Of a stretch of DNA of 64,000 nucleotides, positions 27,701-41,200 are shown one piece after another. Each line of letters starts with the position of its first letter. Position 1 is the first letter of the stretch. A program made the translations under genes and the position numbers. This DNA comes from Leptasterias polaris (taxonomy: Eukaryota; Echinodermata; Asteroidea; Forcipulatida; Asteriidae). Under the pieces are notes generated by a model. It did not search any database. It saw nothing but the letters and a program-made list of their open reading frames with translations, and was not told the DNA's origin. Where the stretch lies: contig JAZGTN010000006.1 of the NCBI GenBank assembly GCA_037783415.1, positions 1,302,001-1,366,000 on the forward strand, written 5' to 3'.

Positions 27701-29190
27701 GCGTTCTACTAACTGAGCTATAGGGCTAGATCAAAGGGCTAGATAGCTCAGTTGGTAGAGTGCCGACACATTTCTGGAGGTCGCTGGTTCAAGTCCTACT
27801 CAACTCAATTTTTTTTTTTCAACCCGAACTTATTTTAAAGTTATCCAGTCAGTTTCCCTTGTGGTTTATCACTTGAATTTTCAAAAAGGCACGCCCGCAA
27901 AACAGGACACAAACTAATCTTGTTTTTTGTTTCTTACAAATTTTTAAGAAAAATGGGGACTGGCTTTTCGTGATATTAAATCAAATCTTAAGTATTTTTT
28001 CCATTGATTCCTCCTCGAGGGCATTCATTTTATATAATTACATTTATATAAATGTACATACATCAATCAAGATACGACTCTTACTATCACAGTGACACAC
28101 AGGTAAGGCAGGGAATAAGACCACAGGAGAGAAAACTGAAGAGAGGACAAAATTTGATCCCAGGGTCCGAGGCTGGAGGAGAGGATTGACATGAGTGGGG
28201 ATGAAGGAGGAGAAATTACAAAAGAAGAGAGATAATGATAAGACGCGGAAGATGGATGGGATGAAGGGAACATCTGGAAAAAGGAGAAAGGATCACTGGG
28301 AGGAAAATATGATAAAAGATGGAGAGGACTTAAGATGTCAGTTTTTGAGGATAAAGTGGAAAGAAGATGAGGGGGCAGAGTGGGGAAGGTGGTTCAAGAC
28401 AGAGCACAGATCCTAGAACGGATTGAACCAAATGAGGAAAATAAGAAATATCTCATCTTAAAAATAGAAAGAAAGATGGGGAAGAACACAGCTAATGAGG
28501 ATTGTTGGAAGATGGGAGGTAACAATAAAAATCAATCTTGTCTTACCGCAAAGTACTGGCTACTGAAGTTGTTTGCAAGACCGCTGTTCAGTGCCTGGTT
28601 CATGGATTGAATCCGTTTCTGTTCTTTCTCTCTTATTGTATCAGCAAACTTTACCACCAGCTTTGAAGTGCAGCCCTAGAAAATTAAAGACAAACAGGAT
28701 TGCACCAGGATAATAATAATAACAACGACTGGACCCCACCACTATGTCAATGTCAACATGTATGATACTGTGGACATTCCGTGATGTCTTCCATGTCAAC
28801 AAAAGAAATTGACAAAAATCCTTGAATTTAATTGAATAGAAACACTCATGTCAATAGCCTAAATTAATAATCAGTATTGGCAACTGCTATCCTGCCAGCC
28901 TTGTGTGCACACGGGGGTGCTCCACCCTCTTTTTTTTCCATTCGTCTTTTACATAATTTCAAAATGGAATTGATCGTCACTGCACTGTCCGACCCTGCTA
29001 ATATGACTACACCTAAAGTCTAGAGCTTCATCTTGTATCTAATAATCAAAATTCAGGGCACATCCTGCCCAAGAATCCAAACAAAACCACACTTTTGCGA
29101 CCCAATTACACGCCCACTTTATTAGATGTACACACATGTACTTCACTCATAAATCAAACCAAATGAATCTGTCCACATGTTAAAATAAAG

Positions 29191-29223
<33 letters not shown>

Positions 29224-32200
29224 GGGGGGGGAAGTAGAAGAGAAAATTAAATCATGCATTACATATATATGGCTTAAAAGTAGACCATAGTAAGATAAAG
29301 TGACACTAATAGGAGCTATACAATTACAAGGCTAGTTGATAATGACAGGTAGTATAGCGTAGTAAGGCGTTGACATTCTTGATATGAAAAACCTAAGCTA
29401 TGCGCCTTCATGCTGTAAACAAAGCCATGATCTGCCACCGCAAAATTGGCAGCACAAAATTGGCAGCACCTTCGGACCTGAGCTGGTCACACGATACTTT
29501 TATAAACTTTCTGCCCATTACTTTGACAGATTAGGGAAAATATGATACTGGTTATAGATTTTCTCACTTTGTCCTTGTTTTTTTTGCAAGTGACAGGATG
29601 GAGAGTGATTTACAACTTTGTAACTTATCATCAGTAATAGGACACTACTTTTTAAAGAGTCTGTAAAAACGGATGTTTTGCATCTGTTGTTTTGCCGAAT
29701 TAAACCAGATCATTGACATTCTTCTATATCAGCCATAATCCTTATAAATTCTATTTCATCATCATGCTTGAATACAATGGATTTGGTCCACAGTTGTCCC
29801 CAGGTGGAATTCGAACCCACTATCTTTCACATTCAACAGCAAATATCTAATCACTTTTTCCTCATCATCAACAAAATAACACAAACCGCAATATCGAAAC
29901 TTTTTAAAAGGCTTGCATCTTGATTTTTAATAAACAATACATATGCAAGAAATATATAACAACTTAAATGCTTAATGGGCAAGGTGTCATACCTCCATTG
30001 TCACTGACTGGTGTAGTGCTGCAATCGCATTGAGGGCGCTCTGTCTTGTTGAAAATGTTACGAAGGCACAGCTTGCTAAAGGAGTACGAAGGAAAACAGA
30101 GGAGGAAAACGAACCAAACTTTCAAAAATTCATCGGAAAATTTGCGGACACATCATTTATGACCCTGCAATATTTCCTAACCCATGATTTAATTCCCATT
30201 ATGAAACACTTTGAACACAATTTAACCTTTTCTGTTCCTGAAAAAAAAAAAACTTTCTGTTCCTAAAAAAAGTCTTCTTCATTTTTATCAAACTATACCA
30301 AAACTTACAGGATTTTATTTGAGAAGTTAACATGTCAAAGTGTTCATAATTTTGAATGTACATAAACATCTTGGTCAAAAATACCCGACAGAATTGATTC
30401 TCAATGTATAAAGAGCAGGCCTCTAATTTAGGGGGGGGGGGGGAATCTATAATACAACAAGGCTTGTAGCTCAAAATATTTACAGGACCAGAATTGTTAT
30501 TACAAGACCACACTCAAAATGAGAAAAAAAAATCCTGACACAGTTTTAACATGCTTTTAACTGTGTTTATTTGAACAAACACTAAGACATGTAAGAGAAG
30601 ATTGATCTCATTTGTCTTTGTGGGTATTAAGTACACTTCATTACTCAATAGAATTGAAAGGCATTTTATCTGACAAAAAGTCAGCATTTGAACATAATTT
30701 GTTTTCGTTCAAAATATTACACAGTGAGGTATTACTGTACAATTAAAAAAACACTTGACAGCTGGACTCGACCAGTTCTGAGTAATTATCCCCCCCCTAA
30801 AACCACTGGCCTGGGGGCCTGTGGTCCAGTATCAAGTTTTGAGCCCTGAAGCAGGCCTAATATTCGAGACGGCATTGCCATTTTCATTTTGCAAAGGGCA
30901 CTTCCATTGGAAAATATTAAAGTGCATGGGAAACTTTTGATAGGGCACCAAGGCCAAGACCAAGGGGAACAGATGCTATGACCTCCTTGGCTGGCCTCCA
31001 TGTAATTCCAGGCCTAATGATGTGGATGGGAGCAAATCTAGGGGACAAAAATCTAGTTCAAAAGGGGATCTTAAAAATTGAAATGCCATTGATCAGCAAT
31101 ATTAATTGCAACTTGTCTAAGAAAACCAAACTTCATGAGGGTCAAGACTCCAACAGGGGTAGGGGCTCACCTTTGCTCTTTTCACTTTCCCGCAATATAT
31201 GACATTCCTCGATTGTGCCGTACGCTGAGAACATTACCCTGATTTCATTCTCTGTTGCATTCTTTGAGACCATGCCAACAAACAGCTTTCTGTCTTCTAC
31301 TGCGGAGCAAGATAAGTTTGATAGGATGATTATTGGCGACAAAATAGGGGGAGGGGGATAGACCTTTATCATGGTGCGGCCATCTTGATTTTTCTCCCAT
31401 TTGAATCAATGTAACCAAACTGAGGCTGGAAGGACAAATAGTCTGGTTCCTTATTGTACAATGAATATTAGCATTCATTACTGTTATTGAATACAAGGGA
31501 CATGACCAAGATGGTGGCAGCATTATAAAGATCTATTGATGTTAGAGGTAAAGTACTTTAAATGAGACACAGAATGTTACAACTAGAAGGAAAAAAGAAA
31601 TCTAGAACATAAGGACATGTGGCGGTGGATGACCAACAAATTATGCAAACAGATCAGTGACAGATTGGTGGATGCTAAATTCATGAGGTATAATCGCCCA
31701 GCACAGCTGCCATAACTGAGGTCTGCAAATGAAAACACATGCACACGCATATGTATGAATGAACACAACCGACAAACAATGAGATAGCATGTTTTATATG
31801 GGCACGGCACTTTATGAGATTTTGTCATACAATGATGATTAAAGGTAGTTGTCGGAATGAGGAACGGGTACACAAGTGCCACTTGGGACATCTCGTTACC
31901 AAAACAAAATTTTCTGAGCGAGACCGAGCAGGAGTGGGCGAGTGATTACGGGTACCTCGTTATCGCTCGATAAAACTCATTCTCGCTCGTTTCACTCTCT
32001 TTTTCTTATGGATAACTACCTTTAAGCGTCACTGCAGGCAAGGGGTCTGCAACGAGAAGTTTGGAGAAATTGTTAAAAGAAGGGTTGCAGCATGGTTTTT
32101 GTCAACATAATGCTGATAAAGAAAGACACACAAAAATCACAAGTGGAAGTTTCAGCTGAATACAGTGTCTACTTGCTGAGAAAACAGCAAAATACTGTCA

Positions 32201-35200
32201 ACAGTATTTTCACAAGAGTGTTAAATCCATCCAGGTTTAGTGAGGTGACGGTGGGTACCAACCGCATCTGTGGCTACAGCATTCGCAAACGGACACCATC
32301 CCTCAGAAATCATGGAAATGTTTCATGTATGAACTGGGGTGAAACATTTTCCAAACCATATTACTTCAAAGGGAATCCTTTCTCAAATGGTTTATTCTGT
32401 GATCAGCTGCCGTGTTCCTCACCAATTTTTTATGGTCACTTATTTTTGGAGAATTTACCAATCTATGACCCAACCTTTAAGTCATGGCAAGTGAGAAAAC
32501 AGACATGGAAAAATGACCGTGTCTTTAAAGGGACACGTTGCCTAAAAGCGTTTGAAACTGTTTGTTATAAAATGCATATGGTTAGAAAGATGTTTTAAAA
32601 GTAGAATACAACGATCCACACAAATATGCCTCGAAATTGCGAGGTTTTCCTTTTACTTTGCGAACTAACACAGTCCGCCATTTTGTGAGTCATCACAAAA
32701 TGGCGTGCCGTCAAGCTTTATTCCTATAAAAATATTCTCATAATAATATTAAGAAATTAGTCATATATTTCCCCCCTTCTTTCATTCCAAAGAACCCCTT
32801 CTGGGTGGAAAAGGCACTGGATAAACTAGTTGTTTTAGTAAATGTCAGTTTTGACTTTGAACCGATGCCCTAGGGAAGGGGATATATGTCACGTATACCT
32901 ACCGTTTCTAGATTCACTATCTGCCGGTCTCATCTGAATTGGGTTCTTCATCTGAAGAAGGAAAGGGGGGGGGGGGGAAAAGACGGAGAAAGAGAAAACA
33001 GAAAACCAATCAATTTTTATTGATCACCGACTACTTTACACAGACTTCAGCAATCTAACCCCCATCGCTTCTCAAGCTCAGAGCCCAAACATTGTGGTCC
33101 GAAGCCAGAGGCAAATCCGAAATGGGTTTTTCCTAATGGACAAGCCGACTCAATGGTGTACTATTCCCTTCATGACTTGTGCGTGAAAGTAATGACTTGG
33201 GATTCGGTCATTCTTCAAAATTGACTGCCACCACAGCTTAATGGAGTTATAAATTAAAGATAAATGGGGTAATCATGTGGTGGAAGTTTTCCCGAAAGCT
33301 CGTGTCAATTTCTCACACTCATGTTCATTTGCTGGTTTCCTCGTAGAATTCAGGACTGGAATTATCCAGAGGCCATTGCCTACATTGCCCTGGTCTTGGT
33401 CTTGGCCCCGGTGCCCTTTCAAAGGTTTCCTATAGACTATCAGATTTTCCAATAGAAGTGCCCTCAGCAGCATTTAAATGACCTTGCCCTAACAAAGATG
33501 AAATTTCAGGCCTGAGAATTATGTTAAAGATCCTGACGAAGGGGCATCAGGCTCTGAAAATGTGTACAAGTTAGGATCGACCTAATCAATGGGAAATTAC
33601 CCAAGTGTGTCTGTAGCTGCTTAATATTTATGTCTCCATGAATGTTTAACTTCATTTCTTCAAATGTTATTTGGCTTTGCCCATACACCGATGTGTATCA
33701 AGCACTGTATACTCAGCACTTTCCCCGAGTCTTGTGAAGAAAAAAAATTGCTGGCATATTACTCAGGTGGGATTCGAACCCACAAACGTTGCCAATTCCA
33801 GAGCAGATGTCTTACAACTAGATCATTGAGATTGCCCGATAGCTGCAGGCAGTTCAAATCTTCTTGATAATACGGGGAAAGAATGTGACGCAGTTGGTGT
33901 ATTTAGCTACGTTAGTTTCAATTTCCACATATCTCATCACTTTTTCTGCAGCTGTAATTAATATAATGTTTGAACAGAATGGGGAAAGAAGGCTTGTGAA
34001 GCCGTACACTGCTTGAATGTGTGGACTACTGTACTACAATGTACCTGTTCTTTACATTACACAGTACCAAAGTAAATACTACAGTATCCATACAATGTTG
34101 ATTCTGTAGGAATGGGTCCTACTAATGCAACAACACGCCATCTTCAAAATTGCAGACGGGAAATAAAAGAAGGGGGGGGAGAAGAAGAAGAAGAAGAAGA
34201 AGAAGAAGAAGAAGAAGAAGAAGACAAATTTACAACGATGAGCTTCGAGTGGCCGGGGACTTGTATGTCAACGTCGAATGGAAGTGGGTGAACGAATCCG
34301 ACGTGTACTCATTGAGGAATGAAGCCCTCTGATAATTATGGAGAAAGAAATCTTGGCAATGAAACTGGACACCGTCTTATTGACGCTAAACCAGGTTTTG
34401 ATTACCCCCTATCAACAAGAAGTAACAGAGTAAATACCGAGAAGGGGAAATGCTGCAAGCATTCAAATCACCTCGGGGGACCGACATGTACGCACAGGAA
34501 GTGGCTACTGTTTGATCGAGGGACTAATAATCATGGAATCTGCATGTATTTGCTTAAAAATTCGAGAGCTCTATCATTTGGAAAGGTTAGCTTGGGTCGC
34601 AGGGACTCCAAGTGGACATCAGGGGGGGGGGGACGACACTCCTCAAACGATCTGTCATTTGGAGACACCTTGAAGTCGTAATGTGTTCAGCAGTAAGATT
34701 TAAAAGATTACTTTTGTGTGACAACCAAACTGATAACTCGCCGCATAAAGTAGACGGAAAGCCGTGGCAGGCAGTGGATCAAGATGACCAGAGTAGCGAA
34801 TGATCTACTTTACAACTCAATGAAATGGGCCTCAGGTTATCATGTAATCTTATCTCACCACGCACGCATGAACATTTGATGCCAGACTATGAAGTTCTAA
34901 TGGATTTGTCTTAAGTCTCCTTATTGTTTTGCAATCACGCTTCGATGATAAGCCTTTTTTTTTTTTCTCCCCTTAAATTTTTGAAATCAATCCATTTACG
35001 AAGTGGGATAGTTCCTATTTGAGGCTGTGGAAACCATCTGGTGAACTGTTTTCGAGAGAAGGATCCCACTACCTGCACATCTGTCCGAGTTGGCGGCAAG
35101 GGTGGGGGGGATATAAAGGTCAAATGTCATCATCCAAATGCTCACTGAATGAAAAAGTGTGAAATGGAACACCGAGGCAAACACTGATCACTGATGAAGA

Positions 35201-38200
35201 TGACTTAAGATGATCCCCGATAGCAGATTAATTATAGACAGACAGGGTTGGAATTCTTGTGGGGCATCTCTATCGGAATGACTGCGCCATCGTTTATAAG
35301 AGGCACCAGAATCGAGACCAGGGAGTCGAGACCAGGGAGGGCAGTAGAGGCCATTGCCTCAGTGTTGTTTTTTTTTGTTGGTCCAGGACTAGACCAAGGA
35401 TTGAAATCCATACCACAAGGAGTTCCATTTAAACTAAACTTAAAGACTTTTAAATTATGGTTTACACTTAGTGTCAATAAAAAATAACAATTTTCAGTTT
35501 ATTTCCTTGCAATGGCCTTTTGAAATCACTTCAGTCTCATCCAGTGTCAGATTATGAATAATATTGGAATACACATATTTTTAAAATTGTGTTAATGTAC
35601 ACTGCAGATTTAATCTTTTTTGTACACAATACATGTTCTTTCATGAAAATGACGAAGGTGAGTTAACCCCCTTCTTCCTTCCTATAATTTATTTTTTTGT
35701 TTTTTATTTTTTTTTTTTGGGGGGGAGGTGATGAGACAAACAATTGTTTACAGAGTTTTAAAACTTAATTAATATTCTTCTACATTTAATTGCTTTTTTG
35801 AGGGGGCATACATAAAATGTTTCTCAGATATTCAAATTATGGATTATTCTTCCTGCCTCGACATAACCGTTCCAAATTTGATGGCAATATCTCAAAAACC
35901 CTTTCCGCTTCTGAAATGAAATTTTGCCAGGTTAGTTTTTATTGTATATATCAACATTTAAAAAACCAAAGGTATACTTTGCCTTTAACAATATTTTGTG
36001 TGTGTAGAATCATGCAAGCAGTCAGTCCACTGGGAGAGACAAGGTTTATGGAAACAGCGAGGCATTTTCTCAGGACGTTTGGAGTTAGACAAAAATCTTT
36101 CCAGCAATATTACGGAGCAGGTCCTCCATGGGATAAGGGCCATGCAGACTCATTGTGACTTATTTTTCCAGCTTTGCAAAGCCGGACGTGGGACGCTTAT
36201 TGAAGGCATCTAGACACAATCTGACATATGTCCCCCGGTACCTAATGCAATTTTCTGTCACACAAATCCGAGGAAACAGATTCCTGGGACTTTAAATGCA
36301 TCCATCACTTTAGATTTGCAAACTGCATGAATCAAACTTACTCCCAACATAACAAAATACCCACAAACAAGTTCTTTGGCCAACTTCACATGTATCAAAT
36401 CCATACAGGAATTGGCTAAATGTATCCATCAACCCATCCTCAAGTAAAAGAATATATCCAAAATGGATTTTTTTTCTTCTTCCTTTTGGTGTGTTCAGTG
36501 GCCCCATCTCATTTCTCCTGCTGCGTGGGTGAACACTTGAGAAATCGCCAGGAAAATTTGTGTGAACGGCTGAAGTAGCACTCTAACAAAGTACAAGTTA
36601 CCTCAATCAACTATTCATTATTAGGCAAGCAATCCAGTCAATCAAATCATGTGTGATGCCACACCGACAGATACCAGCACGGCCGCATCCCGACCAGCTT
36701 TTTTATATCTTGCCACATGTAATGCTATTTAAGAAGTCGGTGTTAACAGTGTTTAACTTAAATATCATTATTTTATCATGGATTTTAAAGACCGAGTGTG
36801 TCGCATGACTTGGCGGGTCTAAGTTGCGTTAGGGGGGCGTACGGAATTTAATTGTGGGACAAGAAAACAGCGACATGCAAGCGTCACAGCCAGATGATGG
36901 GGAACACTTTCTGTGAGGTTACAATCAGCCACATAAAAATAAATTAAATAGTTTTTAGACAAATCCGGCGGCATGTACGTCACCCAATCTCGGTCTCTCA
37001 CTCAAAAACACTGCAACTCTAAAATATAAGGCTGACAAAAGTGCAGCAGATATGCACAAAATCCAATCGTAGAGACGTATCGTAGAGTACATGTACATGT
37101 AAGAGCTACAACATTTAGTGTACGAGTGGCATCATCTTGGTTTATGAACTGGTCCTTAAAACCGAACCTGAAAATTCTTCTGGAACTATCACAGATGGTG
37201 TACCAAATGCTTAGGCAATTTGTGGAGGGTACATGAACACACATGAAAGGGATGCAACATTAAAATTCCAAAAACTTTGATTGTACACAATTTGCTACTT
37301 TTTGTGGTGGGGGTGGGGCCTCTTATTTCAATGGTTAATGCTTATTAGTACATAGTTTATTAACACTAACGTAAACATACATGTATTGAATGACAAAAAC
37401 ACAGACAAAAAGCCTTTTTTCACAATCAACAGCCATCTCGATCTTCCAGTTCTACCACTGATCATTTTTTTAATACACACGTAGATCAGCAGTCATACAC
37501 GCATCATAGTAAGGCTTGGTGCCTCAGAGATGGTCACCTATTACATGATGAAATGGAGTCAGGGGAATAGACCCAGATGGCTGTCAGGCTATTGGTTTTT
37601 GTTACTTACAAGGGGCATCCTGTGGACATTATGTAGCTTTTTCTGTGCTTCTATGGCGGCTTGACGTGTGTAGTAAGTCACAAAACAACAACCTGAAACA
37701 TATACAAAAACAACAACAAAATCGTCTTTTAGATGACATAGCAATAACGGTACGTGCGCACATCAACAGAAAAATAACACTGTGAACACATTGACATTTC
37801 AGGATGGAGGCAGACAGAAGAACACTTTCTTTTTTATACAGGGCTTTCACACGACAACATGAAATATTTTACAATGAATGGAAGCATTCTAGAGATCCAC
37901 AGCTGACCTTCCGTTTTTAATGATGATAAAAATGACATCTGTTTGGATTCTTCTTGGTTCTCATCTTCAAGTCGCCCAAACTGGTAAACACTTCAATAAA
38001 TGACTTAAGTGTCTTTTAACGGATAGTAACTTGCTCAGGTTCATGCTAAGACTACAAAGTACTCATACAAATTCCCTGGATTTGTCACTGGTATCAATAC
38101 AGTCTTGAGCAACCTGAAAATGGTGGCTTCTTGCACAATTATACAAAATGCCTGTTAATCGAAGTTTGTACAAACATTCCATGTTGGTTATCTTAATCTT

Positions 38201-41200
38201 TTTAAAACCACATGACCTCTTCCTACTTAAACATGTAGCTATGAAATGTTATCCATTCTATAAATAGTTGATTCCCAACCAAATGGAAGGACTCTGATGG
38301 CCTTGTAGAAAGAGTAATGGAAAGAAAAAGATTGTTTACACAGAAATTTTCCGATCATTATAAAACAAGACCCACTTGGTATTGTACACATTCCATGTAT
38401 GACTCGTACAATGTCAAGCATGGTTGAGTTGGCTAATCACTTCGCGCTCATCCAAAAAAGGCAAAACAAGAGAGGTAGATTTTGAAGTTTTTAAAAGGTT
38501 CTTTCCTAATATTTAACAAGATGACTACACGGTCACAAGACAAGGGTACGCTTCACAGATGAGTTTCCACCCAGCGTTTTCTTCAATTAACACTCCGGCC
38601 TATCGGTGACAGAAGAGACCAGCAAACACTTCAAACTAGAGGAGTTTTGGGTCCCTTGCAAGGATATCCCATCCAGCCACTTTTGCTAATTGCGTCTGTC
38701 AGCTTAGCCATTAACAAGCTTACACAAGCACCTGCGAAAGGACACACTTTACTTGGGAAGCAGGATCCACAGAAAGGGGGGGGGGACCGCGGTAATATGA
38801 AAATGTTACAAAAACAGTCTTATATACAGAACTTGATCAATAGTTTTGTTAGAGAGCTTGACACACATATGTTTACAGAATGTATTGTTACTTTTAATAA
38901 AGAACATACATGAGCATCTGCTTGATTGCTGTTTGCAGGCGTTGACCATCTAGGATTTTGTAGGGTCTGAGAGTGATGTACCGTAATCTTCGGAATATAG
39001 GCCGCCCGCGGTATAAGCCGCTATGCCAAGAATTTGTCAAAACAAGATTTATGCGTCAGTGTATAAGCCGCCCGGCGTATAAGCCGCAGTAATGACCGCA
39101 CACACAGGGGGGCGTGCGTGTTTGGTGGTCCTTTGTGGTGACGGCACAACAGTCACTGTACATCGCCACAAAGTGCGTCTTGCGTTGCATTAAAGTAAAA
39201 ATGTACTGAAGTAACATGTATCGATCGTTATTGAAATAATTTATGAGAATGGTCTGCAGTTAAGTGGGTCTATTTTCTTTTCGTAAATTTTGAATGGTGA
39301 TATATTTTTGGGTAAATATTGCCGAGATCTCGATATCCGTGAAGTTTTTTCGAACGCGGAAAAACGGTTTTACCCCGCAGGGAGGAAGTGAGCAATTATA
39401 AACAAACAAGACTTGACTGTTTGATAAACTGCTGAGGTAAAATCACTGAATTTAATATTCATATTCCATGACAACAGAACGTCTTTACATTTTTATGTGC
39501 CTTTTTTCACTAGTTCCGACTCAATTAATTAATGGTTTCTACCTCCACGATTGAAGGAACGTTGCGCGCGATCTCTGAAAGCTAGTGCCTCGCTTTTTAT
39601 TCTTATACACGTGCACGTGACGTTTCATAGTCTTGGTTCGTGACTACACAAATGGAGCGTCTTGGTCGTGGTGTGGTAGCGGTTACAGGAGAGCGGTTAG
39701 GTTTTCGTGACTACACGACTGGAGCGTGTTGGAACCGAGACTAGACGTTTCCCGAACACATGGTGATTTCTCACTAAGGGAATTTCCCTTGCACCCTCGC
39801 TCCCACGGCTATATGCCGTTTCTTCATCCCCCGATAATAAAGTATAGCAAAGAGCAAGCACATCCGCGGGGTCAAGGTGATGACTAATATGGGATGGCAG
39901 TGGGATGGTAAGCGGCCTGTGGGAAGTACGTTCGTGCTCTGAAAATTATGAAGAAAGACAACCATGGCTAGAACAACTTAACTACTGAATGGCTAACGCT
40001 AGTTAGAACGGAGATTTGTAACCATTTATGGAAAACGTTAATAAACAACACTGCATGGCGATACCACACTGGTCATCTGCTTCTTCACGGCATTAAGTAC
40101 GGTACACGCAAGCGATCACCGGCGAAAGTCGAAGCAAGCATGGTGGACGCAAGTTTGACGACTCCTCGCAGCTCAAAAGATAAGCTGGGATTTTCAACAT
40201 TTCGTAAAAACTGTCACTATATCACACAGGCCATGTTTTGGTGGGATTTTTTTCGTTTTAGAAAATTGTTTCGTTGCAGAAATATTTTACAACGATCTTT
40301 TTAAAAAGTGTTATTGCTCGGTGTATAAGACGCCCGGGATATAAGCCGCCGAAATGTTTAAAAGGGCCAAAATCAATGTATAAGCCGCGGCCTATATTCC
40401 GAAGATTACGGTACCAGTATAGGACAGGGCTGGCCGAATCAATCTTTAAAGCATGTTTGTTGCTTGTGAAACCATGGAGCTCCATGGTGAAACTAATGGA
40501 TGTATGCGTGGCCATACTCTTGCCAGTTTGGCAGGGTTGCAGGCAATCTTATCAAAGGCTAGAAATTTCAGTCATGTACATTGTACATGTCTAGAGCAAA
40601 TAATGTACTTTCAATGGGAGACATACATTCATGTTTATTATGACTTTTCAAATTCTTTTCGACTGAAGCCGAGGTTGCTTACATTAATGTTTATAATTCA
40701 AACCTGGTGCTTCGTTTTTGAAAGGGCAAGGGCACCAAGGCATTTTCTCCCCAGTAAAGGCACTCAAGGGGCATCAAGGCAATGACCAGGGGCACAGAGG
40801 CATTTCCCTCCCTTGCCCCCATGAAGTATCAGGCCTGGCAAGCCCTATAAAACTTAATCATGTACACGCACATACTTATTAATGATTGGGCATGTTTGAA
40901 TCTTTAAAAGACGACAAAATTGCAATACCAATCTGTCCCCAAAACAATTTTTATAAACACAAGCAAAAGACTGATGCACCACAAGCCTTGCACAAGCCAC
41001 AATGCATCCCTCCTCATCATCAAACAAAACTTATTTTTCTTGAGGGATTTTGTTAACGTTCATGTCTGCTTATTTCAAATTGGTAAATTCTAACAAGAAC
41101 CGAGCGCTAAGGGGATAGTTTTCCACAAGACAATTGGTAACGGTACCATTAGATTTAAGATGTGGGCAAATTGTTCTTGCACCTTGTAAAACATGCCCAT

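Larger units (their letters stand above)
15645..28546 (-). other. CELF intron 6 (12.9 kb)
   Basis: Contains family I copy 2 with a minisatellite, poly-C (17220-17244) and poly-G (19102-19124, 27050-27066) tracts, a TTAA element (25843-26153), family E copy 1 (26175-26352), head-to-head tRNA-like repeats (27651-27819) and an unexplained exon-like block on the plus strand (21610-21751). Confidence 0.75.
31300..32902 (-). other. CELF intron 3 (1.6 kb), largely mobile elements
   Basis: Family E copy 2, a TTAA element, family I copy 3 and a truncated TTAA foldback element occupy more than half of it. Confidence 0.8.
32978..37609 (-). other. CELF intron 2 (4.7 kb)
   Basis: Contains family G copy 2, a tRNA-derived SINE (33676-33838) and a (GAA)n microsatellite (34180-34224). 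I saw no exon in the rest. A stretch around 35935-35990 ends GTATACTTTGCCTTTAA and may be the end of another TTAA element. Confidence 0.7.

Noticed and set aside
32092..32598. 168-codon open frame on the plus strand
   Set aside because: It lies across dispersed repeat family I and runs into the next TTAA element; its N-terminal part recurs in copy 2 by repeat homology, with no conserved domain.
34150..34332. Frame with a poly-Arg run
   Set aside because: Created by the (GAA)n microsatellite.
35247..35420. Possible further family G copy
   Set aside because: Only scattered words (GAGGCCATTGCC, GACCAGGGAG) match and the order is not clear.
40274..40594. 106-codon frame with basic residues
   Set aside because: It crosses the right terminus of the TACCGTAATC transposon and continues into flanking DNA, so it is not a transposase.
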